Positions 44,199-53,115 of a stretch of DNA of 64,000 nucleotides are shown one piece after another (position 1 is the first letter of the stretch; every line of letters begins with the position of its first letter). The notes beneath the pieces were generated by a model. It was given only the letters and a program-made list of their open reading frames with translations. It was not told the DNA's origin and did no database searches. The stretch is from an uncultured Ignavibacteria bacterium (lineage in GTDB: Bacteria; Bacteroidota; Ignavibacteria; Tepidaquicellales; OLB5). The stretch is from NCBI GenBank assembly GCA_937873695.1, contig CALMYL010000028.1, positions 52,081-116,080 of the forward strand. The letters run 5' to 3'. A program made the translations under genes and the position numbers.

Positions 44199-44669
44199 TT
44201 ACTTCAGCACAGGTGCGTAATTTCCCAGTTTAAGTTCATCAATTTGTTTTACCTTAAAATCAAGCGACTCGTTTTTAAGCCTGCGCTGCAGTATGTTATT
44301 ATTGACGTGGATCTGCAGCATGCATTGCTCAAAATATTCCTTTAATCCTTCAATTTTAAGTCTTATGGTTTCTGAAGCGTTAAGGGCATCTGAATCAGCC
44401 GGTAATTTGAAGTTATTCGCAAAATCAATGTGAGCATTCACATCGGTCGCAAATACATTGAGTGTATCTATATCCTTAAGTATCAATTCTTCTGTAGCTT
44501 CGTTCTGGTAGCTTTGCATGAGCCTGAACTGAGCCTGCTCACGGTAAAACATTGAATCAAGCTTGGCAAGAACATTATTCCAATCGGTTTTCCAGTCAGC
44601 CTGAGAATATAGATGAGTTGTATTGAGAGATATTATAGTAACAAAAAGCAGTATTAAATATTTTAGCAT
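44199..44669 (-). CDS. Small secreted helical protein, unknown
   Basis: 156 residues. Signal peptide MLKYLILLFVTIISLNTTHL, cleavage near YSQ. The rest is helical and charged (WNNVLAKLDSMFYREQAQFR, LKEYFEQCMLQIHVNNNILQ) with a single Cys. I recognise no family. The length and composition suit a periplasmic helical bundle. Confidence 0.6.
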   Translation of the reverse strand: MLKYLILLFVTIISLNTTHLYSQADWKTDWNNVLAKLDSMFYREQAQFRLMQSYQNEATEELILKDIDTLNVFATDVNAHIDFANNFKLPADSDALNASETIRLKIEGLKEYFEQCMLQIHVNNNILQRRLKNESLDFKVKQIDELKLGNYAPVLK

Positions 44670-45119
44670 GAATTGTATTAGATTATTTAACTCAAAAGTA
44701 ATTAACAGAAATCATATATGCAATCATCCAAAACCCCAATTTAACGGTATACGAAAATACTCGAAAACGACACCTTTTAACATAATGTTCGTAAAATGAG
44801 TAATAATATATATTATGTAAAGTTGAGCGTTACTAAAGTAACGCGAAATCCGTGGGTTTGTTTATAACTTTCCGGGATTCCATTTTGCTTCTGCCCTGTT
44901 TTTAATTGTGTGTTGAATTCTATGTGCCGAATGAATTCTTCGGTAATGAAAATGTTCACCAAGTTATAGGACATATTTTATTTCTACAGATTGATCATGA
45001 TATTAAAGAATCAAACTCACCTGTGTTACAATGATCTGTTATTTAAAATTTATACCAATTAAATTTAATTATTTCACTAAATAAATTGATAAAATGCTCA
45101 ATTTCTGTTATTTTTGTAA
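44670..45119. other. Intergenic region with palindrome and nuoK promoter
   Basis: 450 bp without a convincing gene. It holds a perfect 18-bp palindrome GCGTTACT-AA-AGTAACGC (44827-44844) and, at its right end, the promoter of nuoK. The rest is AT-rich with no other clear structure. Confidence 0.6.
45086..45116 (+). promoter_or_regulatory. Bacteroidetes-type promoter of nuoK-nuoL, probably leaderless
   Basis: TTG at 45086-45088, a 20-bp spacer, TATTTTTG at 45109-45116, and only three bases to the ATG at 45120. The spacing is the same as for the zinc-ribbon gene at 14729. Confidence 0.7.
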
Positions 45120-45419
45120 ATGGAACTAAATTTCTACTTAATACTGGCACTCCTTTTGTTTTCAATCGGAGTAATTGGAGTTCTAACGCGCAGAAATGCA
45201 ATTGTAGTATTTATGTGTATTGAACTCATGCTTAATTCTGTTAATCTTGTCTTTGTTTCATTTTCATCTTTTCTCGGGAATCTGAACGGACAGATATTTG
45301 TATTCTTTATTATGACCGTAGCCGCAGCAGAAGCTGCCATAGGTCTTGCGATTATTATAGCCCTTTACCGCAATAAATCAACAATTAACCTGGATGAAAT
45401 TAATATTTTAAAATGGTAG
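45120..45419 (+). CDS. nuoK: NADH-quinone oxidoreductase subunit K
   Basis: 99 residues, the normal NuoK length, with three membrane helices. Conserved glutamates sit in [14 protein letters not shown] and [17 protein letters not shown]. It forms part of the complex I membrane arm that links quinone reduction to proton pumping. It overlaps nuoL by seven bases. Confidence 0.95.
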   Translation: MELNFYLILALLLFSIGVIGVLTRRNAIVVFMCIELMLNSVNLVFVSFSSFLGNLNGQIFVFFIMTVAAAEAAIGLAIIIALYRNKSTINLDEINILKW

Positions 45420-47311
45420 AATATTTCTATTTAATTACGGTTTTACCTTTAGTTGGATTTTTAATAAACGGGCTATTTGGCGCTAAGATAAGAAATGAAA
45501 AAGTATCCGGAATCATCGGTTCCTTAATGGTGCTGGGCTCTTTTATAATTACGTTACTTGCATACCTGAATATCACTTCATTGCCGCAGGAATCAAGAAG
45601 TATCACCATTCCCCTTTTCAACTGGATAACTACAGGCTCACTCAACATCAGCGCCGCGTATCTTGTAGATCCGCTTTCGGTTACAATGTGTCTTATCATA
45701 ACCGGGGTTGGATTTCTTATACACGTTTACGCTATCGGTTACATGCATGGAGACAGAGGCTTCGCGAGATTCTTCGCGTTCTTAAACCTCTTCATTTTTG
45801 CGATGCTTAACCTGGTGCTTGGCGATAACATGCTTCTGATGTTCCTTGGCTGGGAAGGTGTTGGTTTATGTTCATACCTGCTTATCGGATTCTTTTATGA
45901 AAAGAAATTCGCAGGCGATGCTGCCAACAAGGCTTTTTGGGTGAACCGAATCGGTGATTTTGGTTTCATGCTTGCAATGTTCTTTATATTTATGAATTTC
46001 GGTTCGTTAAACTTTGCGGCTATAAATGCTGCAATACCCGGTTCGCTTGTTCCGGTCTCGATGTTTACAATTATAACATTACTGCTCTTCGTAGGCGCAA
46101 CTGGCAAATCAGCACAGATACCGCTTTATGTCTGGCTCCCCGACGCTATGGCGGGTCCGACACCTGTATCAGCGCTCATACATACCCCTCCGATGGTGAC
46201 CGCCGGTGTGTATATGATAAGTAGGACTTCCCCCCTCTTTTCAATGGGGCCAATTAAAATGGAAGTTGTAATGATAATCGGCTGTCTTACAGCCTTTATG
46301 GCGGCAACAATTGCGGTCGCGCAGAACGATATTAAAAAAATTCTTGCTTACTCAACTGTAAGTCAATTAGGCTTTATGTTCATGGCAATGGGTGCCGGGG
46401 CGTTTTCAACCGGTATATTCCACGTTACAACACATGCTTTCTTCAAAGCGCTTATGTTCCTTGGTGCAGGAGCAGTTATACACGGCATGCATGATGAACA
46501 GGATGTAACAAAAATGGGCGGACTGAAAAGTAAAATGAAAATTACATTTCTTACTTTCCTTATGGGAGGTATCGCAATTTCAGGTATTCCGCCTTTCAGC
46601 GGATTTTTCAGTAAGGATGAAATTCTTTCTAAACTATTCTTTGCGGGACACTACCCCGTATTTGCAATAGCTGTTCTCACAGCGTTCATGACAGCTTTTT
46701 ATATATGGCGGCTTATCAGCTTAACGTTCTACGGTAAACCCAGATATGATGAAGCGCACGTTCAACCGCATGAATCACCTGCATTGATGACCGTACCTCT
46801 GATAATTCTTGCAGTGCTTTCAGTTGTTGGCGGATTCATAGGTATGCCGCACATCATCGCTCCGAATTTTATTGAGCACTGGCTTGAGCCTGTGTTCGCT
46901 CCCGCGCTTGCAATTTTACCTGAGCATCATGTAGTGGCATCTACTGAATACGGACTAATTGCATTTTCAATACTTGTAGCGGTTATTGCGATCATTGTAT
47001 CACTTAAGATGTTCAAATCAGGTGATAGACTTTATGCCTTCTCAGGCGGTTTCTATAACCTGCTTAAGGAAAAATACAGAGTTGACGAATTGTATGACAA
47101 GATAATTGTTTCGCCGTTATTGTGGCTATCCGGGATATTCTACAGAATATTAGATGTAAAGATAATTGACGGAGCTGTAAATGGTACCGCTAAGTTCTTC
47201 AATAGTCTTTCACTTGACTGGAGAAAGATTCAAACCGGTATAGTTCAGGATTACGCCTTATTTTCTGTTGCGGGAATTATAGCTATACTGCTTTATATAT
47301 TATTAAGGTAA
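45413..47311 (+). CDS. nuoL: NADH-quinone oxidoreductase subunit L
   Basis: 632 residues, the usual NuoL length, with about 16 helices and the long C-terminal lateral helix. Motifs: [20 protein letters not shown] with the pumping Glu, [19 protein letters not shown] with the Lys, and [17 protein letters not shown]. It is the distal antiporter-like subunit of complex I. The start at ATG 45413 overlaps the nuoK stop. A strong terminator follows, so nuoK-L form a two-gene unit without nuoM or nuoN, which normally follow. Confidence 0.96.
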   Translation: MVEYFYLITVLPLVGFLINGLFGAKIRNEKVSGIIGSLMVLGSFIITLLAYLNITSLPQESRSITIPLFNWITTGSLNISAAYLVDPLSVTMCLIITGVGFLIHVYAIGYMHGDRGFARFFAFLNLFIFAMLNLVLGDNMLLMFLGWEGVGLCSYLLIGFFYEKKFAGDAANKAFWVNRIGDFGFMLAMFFIFMNFGSLNFAAINAAIPGSLVPVSMFTIITLLLFVGATGKSAQIPLYVWLPDAMAGPTPVSALIHTPPMVTAGVYMISRTSPLFSMGPIKMEVVMIIGCLTAFMAATIAVAQNDIKKILAYSTVSQLGFMFMAMGAGAFSTGIFHVTTHAFFKALMFLGAGAVIHGMHDEQDVTKMGGLKSKMKITFLTFLMGGIAISGIPPFSGFFSKDEILSKLFFAGHYPVFAIAVLTAFMTAFYIWRLISLTFYGKPRYDEAHVQPHESPALMTVPLIILAVLSVVGGFIGMPHIIAPNFIEHWLEPVFAPALAILPEHHVVASTEYGLIAFSILVAVIAIIVSLKMFKSGDRLYAFSGGFYNLLKEKYRVDELYDKIIVSPLLWLSGIFYRILDVKIIDGAVNGTAKFFNSLSLDWRKIQTGIVQDYALFSVAGIIAILLYILLR

Positions 47312-47374
47312 GCAAATTTAGAAAATATACTTTAGATATCAGTTTTCAGGAGGATATATAGAGGAGGAGAAAAG

Positions 47375-47405
47375 GGATAAGTTCAAAAGACTTATCCTTT
47401 TTATT
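47375..47405 (+). terminator. Rho-independent terminator after nuoL
   Basis: Stem GGATAAGT with ACTTATCC, loop TCAAAAG, then a T-rich tail. It lies between convergent genes and may serve both. Confidence 0.88.
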
Positions 47406-47415
47406 TCAGGTGAAC

Positions 47416-48066
47416 TCATAATTCATAAAGTACCTTTTCAATATCGCCAGCAGAAGATGCGATATGATCAGGCTGCAGTTCACTTAGCTCATTAATGCTC
47501 CCGTAACCATAGGTTACCGCTATTGAGGCGATCCCGTTTGTTTTAGCCCCGTTAATATCGTGATACCTGTCCCCTATCATAATACTTTCATTCTTACTCA
47601 GCCCGTTCATAAGTATAGCGTCTGCAATGAGCTTATCCTTAGGTTTATTATCAGCTGACATATCAGAACCGTGAATGCTGTTAAAATATTCTTTCAATTT
47701 AAAGTGGTTCAGTACAGTTACTGCAAACTCAAGCGGTTTGGATGTAGCGATATATAATCTGAATCCGTTTTCCTGCAGCTTATCTATCAATTCAGCCATA
47801 CCGGGATATACAGCATTTTCAAAAATGCCGATTTTTGAGTAATGCTCCCTGAAATGTTTAACCGCTGTATCTGATTCAGCAGTGCTTAAATTATGCCGCT
47901 CGGTATAATAAGCTCTAAGTGGTGAACCAATATAGCTTTTCAATTTATCAATATCGTCTTCGGCAAGTCCGATTTTATTAAGTGAATGCAGGTATGAATT
48001 TATTATACCCGGACTTGAATCAGTAATAGTACCGTCAAGATCAAAAAGAATGTTCTTATATTTCAT
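47416..48066 (-). CDS. HAD-superfamily phosphatase, phosphoglycolate phosphatase-like
   Basis: 216 residues. HAD motif I LFDLDGTITDSS with the nucleophile Asp, motif II ATSKP, and motif IV MIGDRYHDINGA are present. The cap domain fits the Gph/PGMB type. It hydrolyses a small phosphorylated metabolite in the cytoplasm; the substrate is uncertain. Its ATG shares one base with the stop of the upstream membrane-protein gene (TAATG), so it is translated as part of that operon. Confidence 0.87.
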   Translation of the reverse strand: MKYKNILFDLDGTITDSSPGIINSYLHSLNKIGLAEDDIDKLKSYIGSPLRAYYTERHNLSTAESDTAVKHFREHYSKIGIFENAVYPGMAELIDKLQENGFRLYIATSKPLEFAVTVLNHFKLKEYFNSIHGSDMSADNKPKDKLIADAILMNGLSKNESIMIGDRYHDINGAKTNGIASIAVTYGYGSINELSELQPDHIASSAGDIEKVLYEL

Positions 48067-49151
48067 TAATTATTAGTAAGTCTAAGTTCAACAGAGCGTT
48101 TCTTTTCAGCTTTGGTAAGGAAAGCTACGGCTATCAATATGAATCCAAGTGTAATCCAGTCTTCAGTTCCAGGGTAAGCACCGCCAAACACTACAGCAAA
48201 TATCAGCGTAGCTGCCGTTCCGGCTATGAGCGAAGTCAGGCGGTTTACCAACCCCGCAAATGTTGCAGTCCTGCCTTTGAACATGAATATGAAGACCGAA
48301 AAGAAAGCAAGCAGTCCGAATGCGAAACCCGATATTGATGCCCAGAACCAAAAATCATGTGGTGACTTAAACGCCTCGCTGAAATCAATAACCTGAGGCG
48401 CGTTCCAGCCAACCAATCCGGGTGAATAGTAGATAAAAATCCCAATGATGACCATAGTAATTGTTGCTGCTATCTGCTCAACCGCAAAGAAACCCTTATT
48501 ATCCTGTTTAACGCCTTTTGCACGGGTATTTTTGTAATAATTCATGATATAAATGCGGATAGAATATGCGGAGAGGTAACTGATAAGTATTGTCATAGCA
48601 GCTGTTGAACCTACAAAATCAAAGCTTCCGGGTTTTAGGTTAATTAAATTGGCAACTACTGCCAGTATGGCGAAAAGTACAGCGGCGTTTTCTTCCCAAT
48701 ATACTTTTTTCTTAAGTATCCCCTGCTTAATCTGAATGGTATCAATAATTCTGCTTATCACAATTATACTGCCCCGCATAATAACCATTGCAACCATAAC
48801 AGAAATAGGAAGAGTGTACATTAATGTTGTGGTTGGAATAACGATAGCTGTGCAAATGCCCGAAGGTATGATATAATAAAATTCTGATGGTATTTTAAAA
48901 CCAATTAAGCTTACAGTGTTATTTGACTGAATTTTATACCACTTAAAGGCAAGAACTATAACCAGGGCTATCAGGTTACCGCCGATAGTATTATATACAA
49001 GGTATTGGATCTCGCTCATTGAAGGGTTTAGTACAGCTGATGATCCTGTAAAAAATTTAACAGTAATACCTGTTATTGCGTACAGAAAGAAATATCCTGA
49101 GCAAAATTCAATTAACTGCCTTGTTGAGCCTTCTTCAGATCTGAATAACAT
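48066..49151 (-). CDS. Multi-spanning membrane protein, DMT-like
   Basis: 361 residues with about ten membrane helices in the two-repeat layout of drug/metabolite transporters (segments such as YFFLYAITGITVKFFTGSS, VMVAMVIMRGSIIVIS, AAVLFAILAVVANLI and FILIAVAFLTKAEKK). No substrate motif was recognised. It lies between an organophosphate transporter gene (ten bases upstream) and a phosphatase gene, so it may share their substrate. Confidence 0.65.
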   Translation of the reverse strand: MLFRSEEGSTRQLIEFCSGYFFLYAITGITVKFFTGSSAVLNPSMSEIQYLVYNTIGGNLIALVIVLAFKWYKIQSNNTVSLIGFKIPSEFYYIIPSGICTAIVIPTTTLMYTLPISVMVAMVIMRGSIIVISRIIDTIQIKQGILKKKVYWEENAAVLFAILAVVANLINLKPGSFDFVGSTAAMTILISYLSAYSIRIYIMNYYKNTRAKGVKQDNKGFFAVEQIAATITMVIIGIFIYYSPGLVGWNAPQVIDFSEAFKSPHDFWFWASISGFAFGLLAFFSVFIFMFKGRTATFAGLVNRLTSLIAGTAATLIFAVVFGGAYPGTEDWITLGFILIAVAFLTKAEKKRSVELRLTNN

Positions 49152-49161
49152 TCATATATAT

Positions 49162-50469
49162 TTAGTGTCCGCCCCTTGATGGTCTGGCATTCCATAACTT
49201 TATCATTAAAATTCCGCCGATTGCTGAAAATCCTATCATACTCGGACCCCATACGCCCCAGCCGTATGTATCAAGCAGCCAGCCTGCGCCGATACCCATA
49301 ACTGAGCCGCCGATGTACTGCATACCGTCGAACATTCCCGCTGCAGTAGCGGCGGCGCGTTTGCCGCCAAAATCCATAGATGCCGTACCGGACAGCATTG
49401 AGTGTACCATCGAAATTGCCAAAGAATTAACCGTGAACGCAGCAATTATCAGGGTCAGGTTGGAAGTCATAGTTACTACGGAAAGAGAAATTACCTGCAG
49501 CAGGTAGCCAAAAAAAGCCACAGGCGGCCTGCGGTGCCCGAAAAGCTTATCTGAAGCAAAACCGGCAACAAAAGCGCCAGCAATGCCCGCAATCACAATT
49601 GCAAAGGCATTCCGCTGAAAAACAGGATTATCAAGATTCAAATGGTGTACTTCCTGCATATATCTCGGGAACCACTCTTCGAAGCCTTTGCGTACAAGTC
49701 CTGTGCAGAACTCAGCTGCCGCAATTGTTATAGCAATTGGATTGGTGAATACTTTTTTGGCAACGTATGCCAGAGTGATCTTTTCAGTATCGCCGCTTGT
49801 AGCATCCTGCGGATCAAATTCATCCAGTCCTGCATCTTTGGGTGAATCCTTGACAAACAAAAAGGTGAGAAAAGTAAATACAGCTACAATTGCGGAAGGA
49901 ATGAAAAACTTCCATTGCCATGGCAAACCGGCTACAAGAGCCGTTGTCATAAGCATGTACACAAAGAACCTTCCGCTTTGGATCATTGAGCCAAAAATGG
50001 CGGAAAATACTCCCCTTTCGCTTACATGAAACCAACCGGCATTGACTTTAATAAGCGCCAAAGCGCTGTATGACTGGAAATACTGGTTTAAAGTCCACAT
50101 GCTTGCTAAATAAAACAGCATAAATGTACCCGTACCCAGAAATCCCATATAAGCTGCCATACCAAATGCCAGGTTAAATACGCTGGCCCCTATAGCGCCG
50201 GTGATCATCGCCTTTCTGCCGCCCCACCTATCGGCAATTGGTCCGTTAAATATGGCTGAAAGTCCATAAATTAATGTACTTACAGTAATAATTGTTCCAA
50301 TTTCCGTTTTGGAAAATCCGTATGTATCTGAAAGCTGCTTATTCGCGAATCCAAAATTGTAGCGTGCCATATACATAGCCGCATATGTAAGACCCAAGGT
50401 CATCCAGTTCAGTCCCCTGCGTTTTTTGAATTCAGGAGTATGATTAGGCTTATCCAAAATTTTTTCCAT
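49162..50469 (-). CDS. Organophosphate:Pi antiporter family MFS transporter (GlpT/UhpT-like)
   Basis: 435 residues, 12 helices. The MFS loop signature appears as GPIADRWGGRKAMITGAI near residue 75. The opening LNWMTLGLTYAAMYMARYNFG resembles the GlpT/UhpT family start, where an Arg in helix 1 contacts the phosphate. It would import a phosphorylated compound such as glycerol-3-phosphate in exchange for phosphate. The following genes encode a membrane protein and a HAD phosphatase, which fits handling of a phosphorylated metabolite. Confidence 0.82.
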   Translation of the reverse strand: MEKILDKPNHTPEFKKRRGLNWMTLGLTYAAMYMARYNFGFANKQLSDTYGFSKTEIGTIITVSTLIYGLSAIFNGPIADRWGGRKAMITGAIGASVFNLAFGMAAYMGFLGTGTFMLFYLASMWTLNQYFQSYSALALIKVNAGWFHVSERGVFSAIFGSMIQSGRFFVYMLMTTALVAGLPWQWKFFIPSAIVAVFTFLTFLFVKDSPKDAGLDEFDPQDATSGDTEKITLAYVAKKVFTNPIAITIAAAEFCTGLVRKGFEEWFPRYMQEVHHLNLDNPVFQRNAFAIVIAGIAGAFVAGFASDKLFGHRRPPVAFFGYLLQVISLSVVTMTSNLTLIIAAFTVNSLAISMVHSMLSGTASMDFGGKRAAATAAGMFDGMQYIGGSVMGIGAGWLLDTYGWGVWGPSMIGFSAIGGILMIKLWNARPSRGGH

Positions 50470-50537
50470 TATTACTGTATTTTGTAATTTATTTAATTAG
50501 ATTTGTGATGCGATGTGAAAAAAACAAAAGTTATTTC

Positions 50538-50545
50538 CAAATATA
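50538..50545 (-). promoter_or_regulatory. Possible -7 box for the OPA transporter operon
   Basis: TATATTTG on the minus strand, about 70 bp before the start at 50469. No convincing -33 element was found. Confidence 0.4.
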
Positions 50546-50567
50546 AACAAAAACTTAAACATATTTA

Positions 50568-51320
50568 ATGCTAGTAATAGGAAGAAATCCGGTTACTGAA
50601 TCTCTGAGATCTTCACCGGAAACAATACTTAAAATTGTTTTGCTTGATACTGTAACTGATAATAAAATAAAAGAAATAGAGCGTTTGGCTAAATCAAAAA
50701 ATATTGATATAGCTGTAATGCCCAAATCTCACTTCGAAAAAATACTTGATAAGAACGATAAATCCGATGGCATTTCACAGGGTATTTACGCAGAGGTTAA
50801 GGATTTCGAGTACTCCAGGACGACCGAAATTTTGAAATCACTCAACTCAAAGGAAAAAACAACTCTGCTTATACTGGATGAGATACAGGACCCGCATAAT
50901 TTTGGCGCAATAATCAGAACAGCGGTTTCCGCAGGAGCAGACGGAATAATAATTTCTGATAAAAACTCAGTAAAAGTGAACCATACTGTAATCAAAAGTT
51001 CTTCAGGTGCAACAAACTATATAAAAATATCAAAAGAACCCAATATTTATAAAACTATTGAGGTATTGCAGAGCTCAGGTTACAAAATTATAGGTACTGT
51101 GTTAAAAACAGATGAAGAAATTTATAATTTCAGGTTCCCTGATAAATGCGCTCTGGTATTTGGAAGTGAAGGTGAAGGTTTACGGAAAAATATTATAAAT
51201 TTATGCGATAATCTCGTCAAAATACCCATAGCGGGCAAAATTGATTCATTAAATGTATCGGTATCTGCCGGTGTTTTTTTGTATGAAATATTGAGGCAAA
51301 GGAACTTTTCAAAGGAGTGA
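50568..51320 (+). CDS. rlmB: 23S rRNA 2'-O-methyltransferase, RlmB/TrmH family
   Basis: 250 residues. The SpoU fold motifs are complete: LDEIQDPHNFGAIIRTA (motif 1 with the catalytic Arg), LVFGSEGEGLRKNI (motif 2) and IPIAGKIDSLNVSVSAGVFL (motif 3, knotted cofactor pocket). The N-terminal domain (about 1-75) is the substrate-binding domain that distinguishes RlmB-type enzymes, which methylate a guanosine in 23S rRNA. The closely related TrmH family cannot be excluded. Confidence 0.9.
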   Translation: MLVIGRNPVTESLRSSPETILKIVLLDTVTDNKIKEIERLAKSKNIDIAVMPKSHFEKILDKNDKSDGISQGIYAEVKDFEYSRTTEILKSLNSKEKTTLLILDEIQDPHNFGAIIRTAVSAGADGIIISDKNSVKVNHTVIKSSSGATNYIKISKEPNIYKTIEVLQSSGYKIIGTVLKTDEEIYNFRFPDKCALVFGSEGEGLRKNIINLCDNLVKIPIAGKIDSLNVSVSAGVFLYEILRQRNFSKE

Positions 51321-51322
51321 AT

Positions 51323-51643
51323 TCAACTCCCTTCATGCAGATTTTCTGTATCTTCTTCATTTTCAGTTTTGCCGAAATCCAGGTTTTCATCATCAAGTAA
51401 ATGTGAGCGGTCTTCATTGAGCAGTTCAAATGCTCTATCTTCATCCTGTGCTTTAACATAGAATATTATAGGCACTCCTGTAGATATCCTTTCCATAATC
51501 CTTGTCCCCAGCTCGGAAGAAGAAGTATCAGACTTATTCTTTGTGAAATACTCAATTCCGCTGTCTTTAAGCAATGCTTCAATAAGCTCAGACTCCATGT
51601 AGTCATATGTTTCACAAAGCACAACAAATTGGGTTTCATTCAT
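51323..51643 (-). CDS. DUF2007-like small protein
   Basis: 106 residues. The first 75 match the DUF2007 layout, a ferredoxin-like fold said to bind small ligands (FVVLCETYDYMESELIEALL ... GIEYFTKNKS ... IIFYVKAQDEDRAFELL). The last 30 are acidic and probably disordered. No signal peptide. It lies seven bases after the LVIVD-repeat gene upstream and may be cotranscribed. Confidence 0.7.
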   Translation of the reverse strand: MNETQFVVLCETYDYMESELIEALLKDSGIEYFTKNKSDTSSSELGTRIMERISTGVPIIFYVKAQDEDRAFELLNEDRSHLLDDENLDFGKTENEEDTENLHEGS

Positions 51644-51650
51644 ACCAGGT

Positions 51651-53015
51651 TCATTTAATTAATACCATTTTTTTCGATTCAGTATAATCCCCTGCTTCAA
51701 GAACGTAAAAATAAACTCCGCTTGAAAGTCCGCTGCCGTTAAAAACAGCGAAATGTTCCCCCGCCCTCACAAATCCGTCAGTAATTGAAGTAACGAACCT
51801 GCCTGAAGCATCAAAGATCCTGATCCTGACATAAGAACTTTGCGGCAGCGAATAGTTTATTTTGGTTACCGGATTAAACGGATTTGGATAATTTTGTCTA
51901 AGGCTGTATTTTGCAGGAAGAATGTTATTTCCGGGGTTTATACCAATTGGTAAGACTGAGCTCCTTAATATATATAGTCCGGTTGACCTGTCAGAAGCGG
52001 CTATTTTACCGCTTGGAAACAAATAAACTCCCCAGCATCCATCGTAATTATTGCCGTCATTCTGCGGATAGGTATCATACCACGCAATTTCCAAAGGGTT
52101 AGCATGGTCAGTTATGTTCAGCACTCTAACCCCGGCCGAGTAATGTGCCAGAAGCGCGTAATTGCCATAGATCTCGATATTGTGGCCTATAGCTGAATCA
52201 ATTCCAGGCGGCCTCCACATTGCTTCCAGTACAGGATCATTCAGATCAGAAACATTCCACACCTTCATAAACCTGGGGAAAGAACCTATTTCGTCGGTTA
52301 CATAAAGATACTTTCTGTCATCTGTAAGCGCCGTGTTATGCGGACCAGGTGCCGGCAGATTCAGCCAGCTTTTGATTGTACTCAGGCTATCTTTGTTAAC
52401 AGCGTTTATTGAGCAAATAAAGCCGTCAAAAATAGCGGCCGCCCAAATAGTGTCGTTTATAACCCTGCAGTCGTGAATGTAATGTTCGTACCATTCACCC
52501 CGTTTAAGCGGATTAACAGGATCCTGTGAAATATCATAAACAAATATTCCCCCTCCGTTATAGTCGCCGCCGCTTAAGTATAAATAAGCCCCCGATTGCG
52601 ATATTGTATGCGTACGTGAGTACCCCGGAAAAGTGATTGTTCTAACCAAACTCACAGAATCAGGCAGGTATTGCAGGTCAACAATCTGTAAACCGCTGCC
52701 GTAAGCTTCTGAAACAATGTATGCGTAATGACCATAAGTTTTGAATTCACGCCAGAGTGAAGATAACCCGGGGATGAAACCGGATTCAGTAACATTAGCA
52801 CTATCCGTGATATCATAGAATGCAGTTCCTTCACTGCAGCCAAGTATAGCATACTCACGTCCATCAGATGCAGTATAACCCCAAACAGCTGAATAGAGAT
52901 TTGAAAAGTGTTCATTTTTGTTCGATATAAGGTTCATATTAAAAGACTGGGAATATATAAATACATTACCTGACATTAAAAATAATATGATAAACCTCAT
53001 CAGACCTAATTTCAT
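51651..53015 (-). CDS. Secreted LVIVD-repeat (choice-of-anchor B) protein 1, type IX sorted
   Basis: About 454 residues from the ATG at 53015, which gives the signal peptide MKLGLMRFIILFLMSGNVFI (cleavage near YSQ). An ATG at 53036 would add seven residues. Characteristic blocks: LYSAVWGYTASDGREYAILG, EGTAFYDITDSANVTE, HDCRVINDTIWAAAI, GHNIEIYGNYALLAHYSAGV and GCWGVYLFPSGKIAASDRST. These LVIVD repeats form a propeller. The sorting domain starts LRQNYPNPFNPVTKINYSL. It is the most divergent of three tandem paralogues. Confidence 0.87.
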   Translation of the reverse strand: MKLGLMRFIILFLMSGNVFIYSQSFNMNLISNKNEHFSNLYSAVWGYTASDGREYAILGCSEGTAFYDITDSANVTESGFIPGLSSLWREFKTYGHYAYIVSEAYGSGLQIVDLQYLPDSVSLVRTITFPGYSRTHTISQSGAYLYLSGGDYNGGGIFVYDISQDPVNPLKRGEWYEHYIHDCRVINDTIWAAAIFDGFICSINAVNKDSLSTIKSWLNLPAPGPHNTALTDDRKYLYVTDEIGSFPRFMKVWNVSDLNDPVLEAMWRPPGIDSAIGHNIEIYGNYALLAHYSAGVRVLNITDHANPLEIAWYDTYPQNDGNNYDGCWGVYLFPSGKIAASDRSTGLYILRSSVLPIGINPGNNILPAKYSLRQNYPNPFNPVTKINYSLPQSSYVRIRIFDASGRFVTSITDGFVRAGEHFAVFNGSGLSSGVYFYVLEAGDYTESKKMVLIK

Positions 53016-53066
53016 TTTATAAGTTAGCGATAGCATATAATAAAAACAATATCACTAGTTATCAAT

Positions 53067-53092
53067 AAAAAAGCCCGTTCTAAAACGGGCTT
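53067..53092 (-). terminator. Rho-independent terminator after the 53116 gene
   Basis: On the minus strand the stem AAGCCCGTT with AACGGGCTT is followed by T6. It separates the two upstream paralogues from the third. Confidence 0.9.
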
Positions 53093-53115
53093 GTGAACAT
53101 AATTAAACAGTACAA

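Noticed and set aside
44670..45119. A tRNA or small gene in the long gap before nuoK
   Set aside because: No cloverleaf pattern or coding frame with a plausible start was seen; only a palindrome and a promoter.
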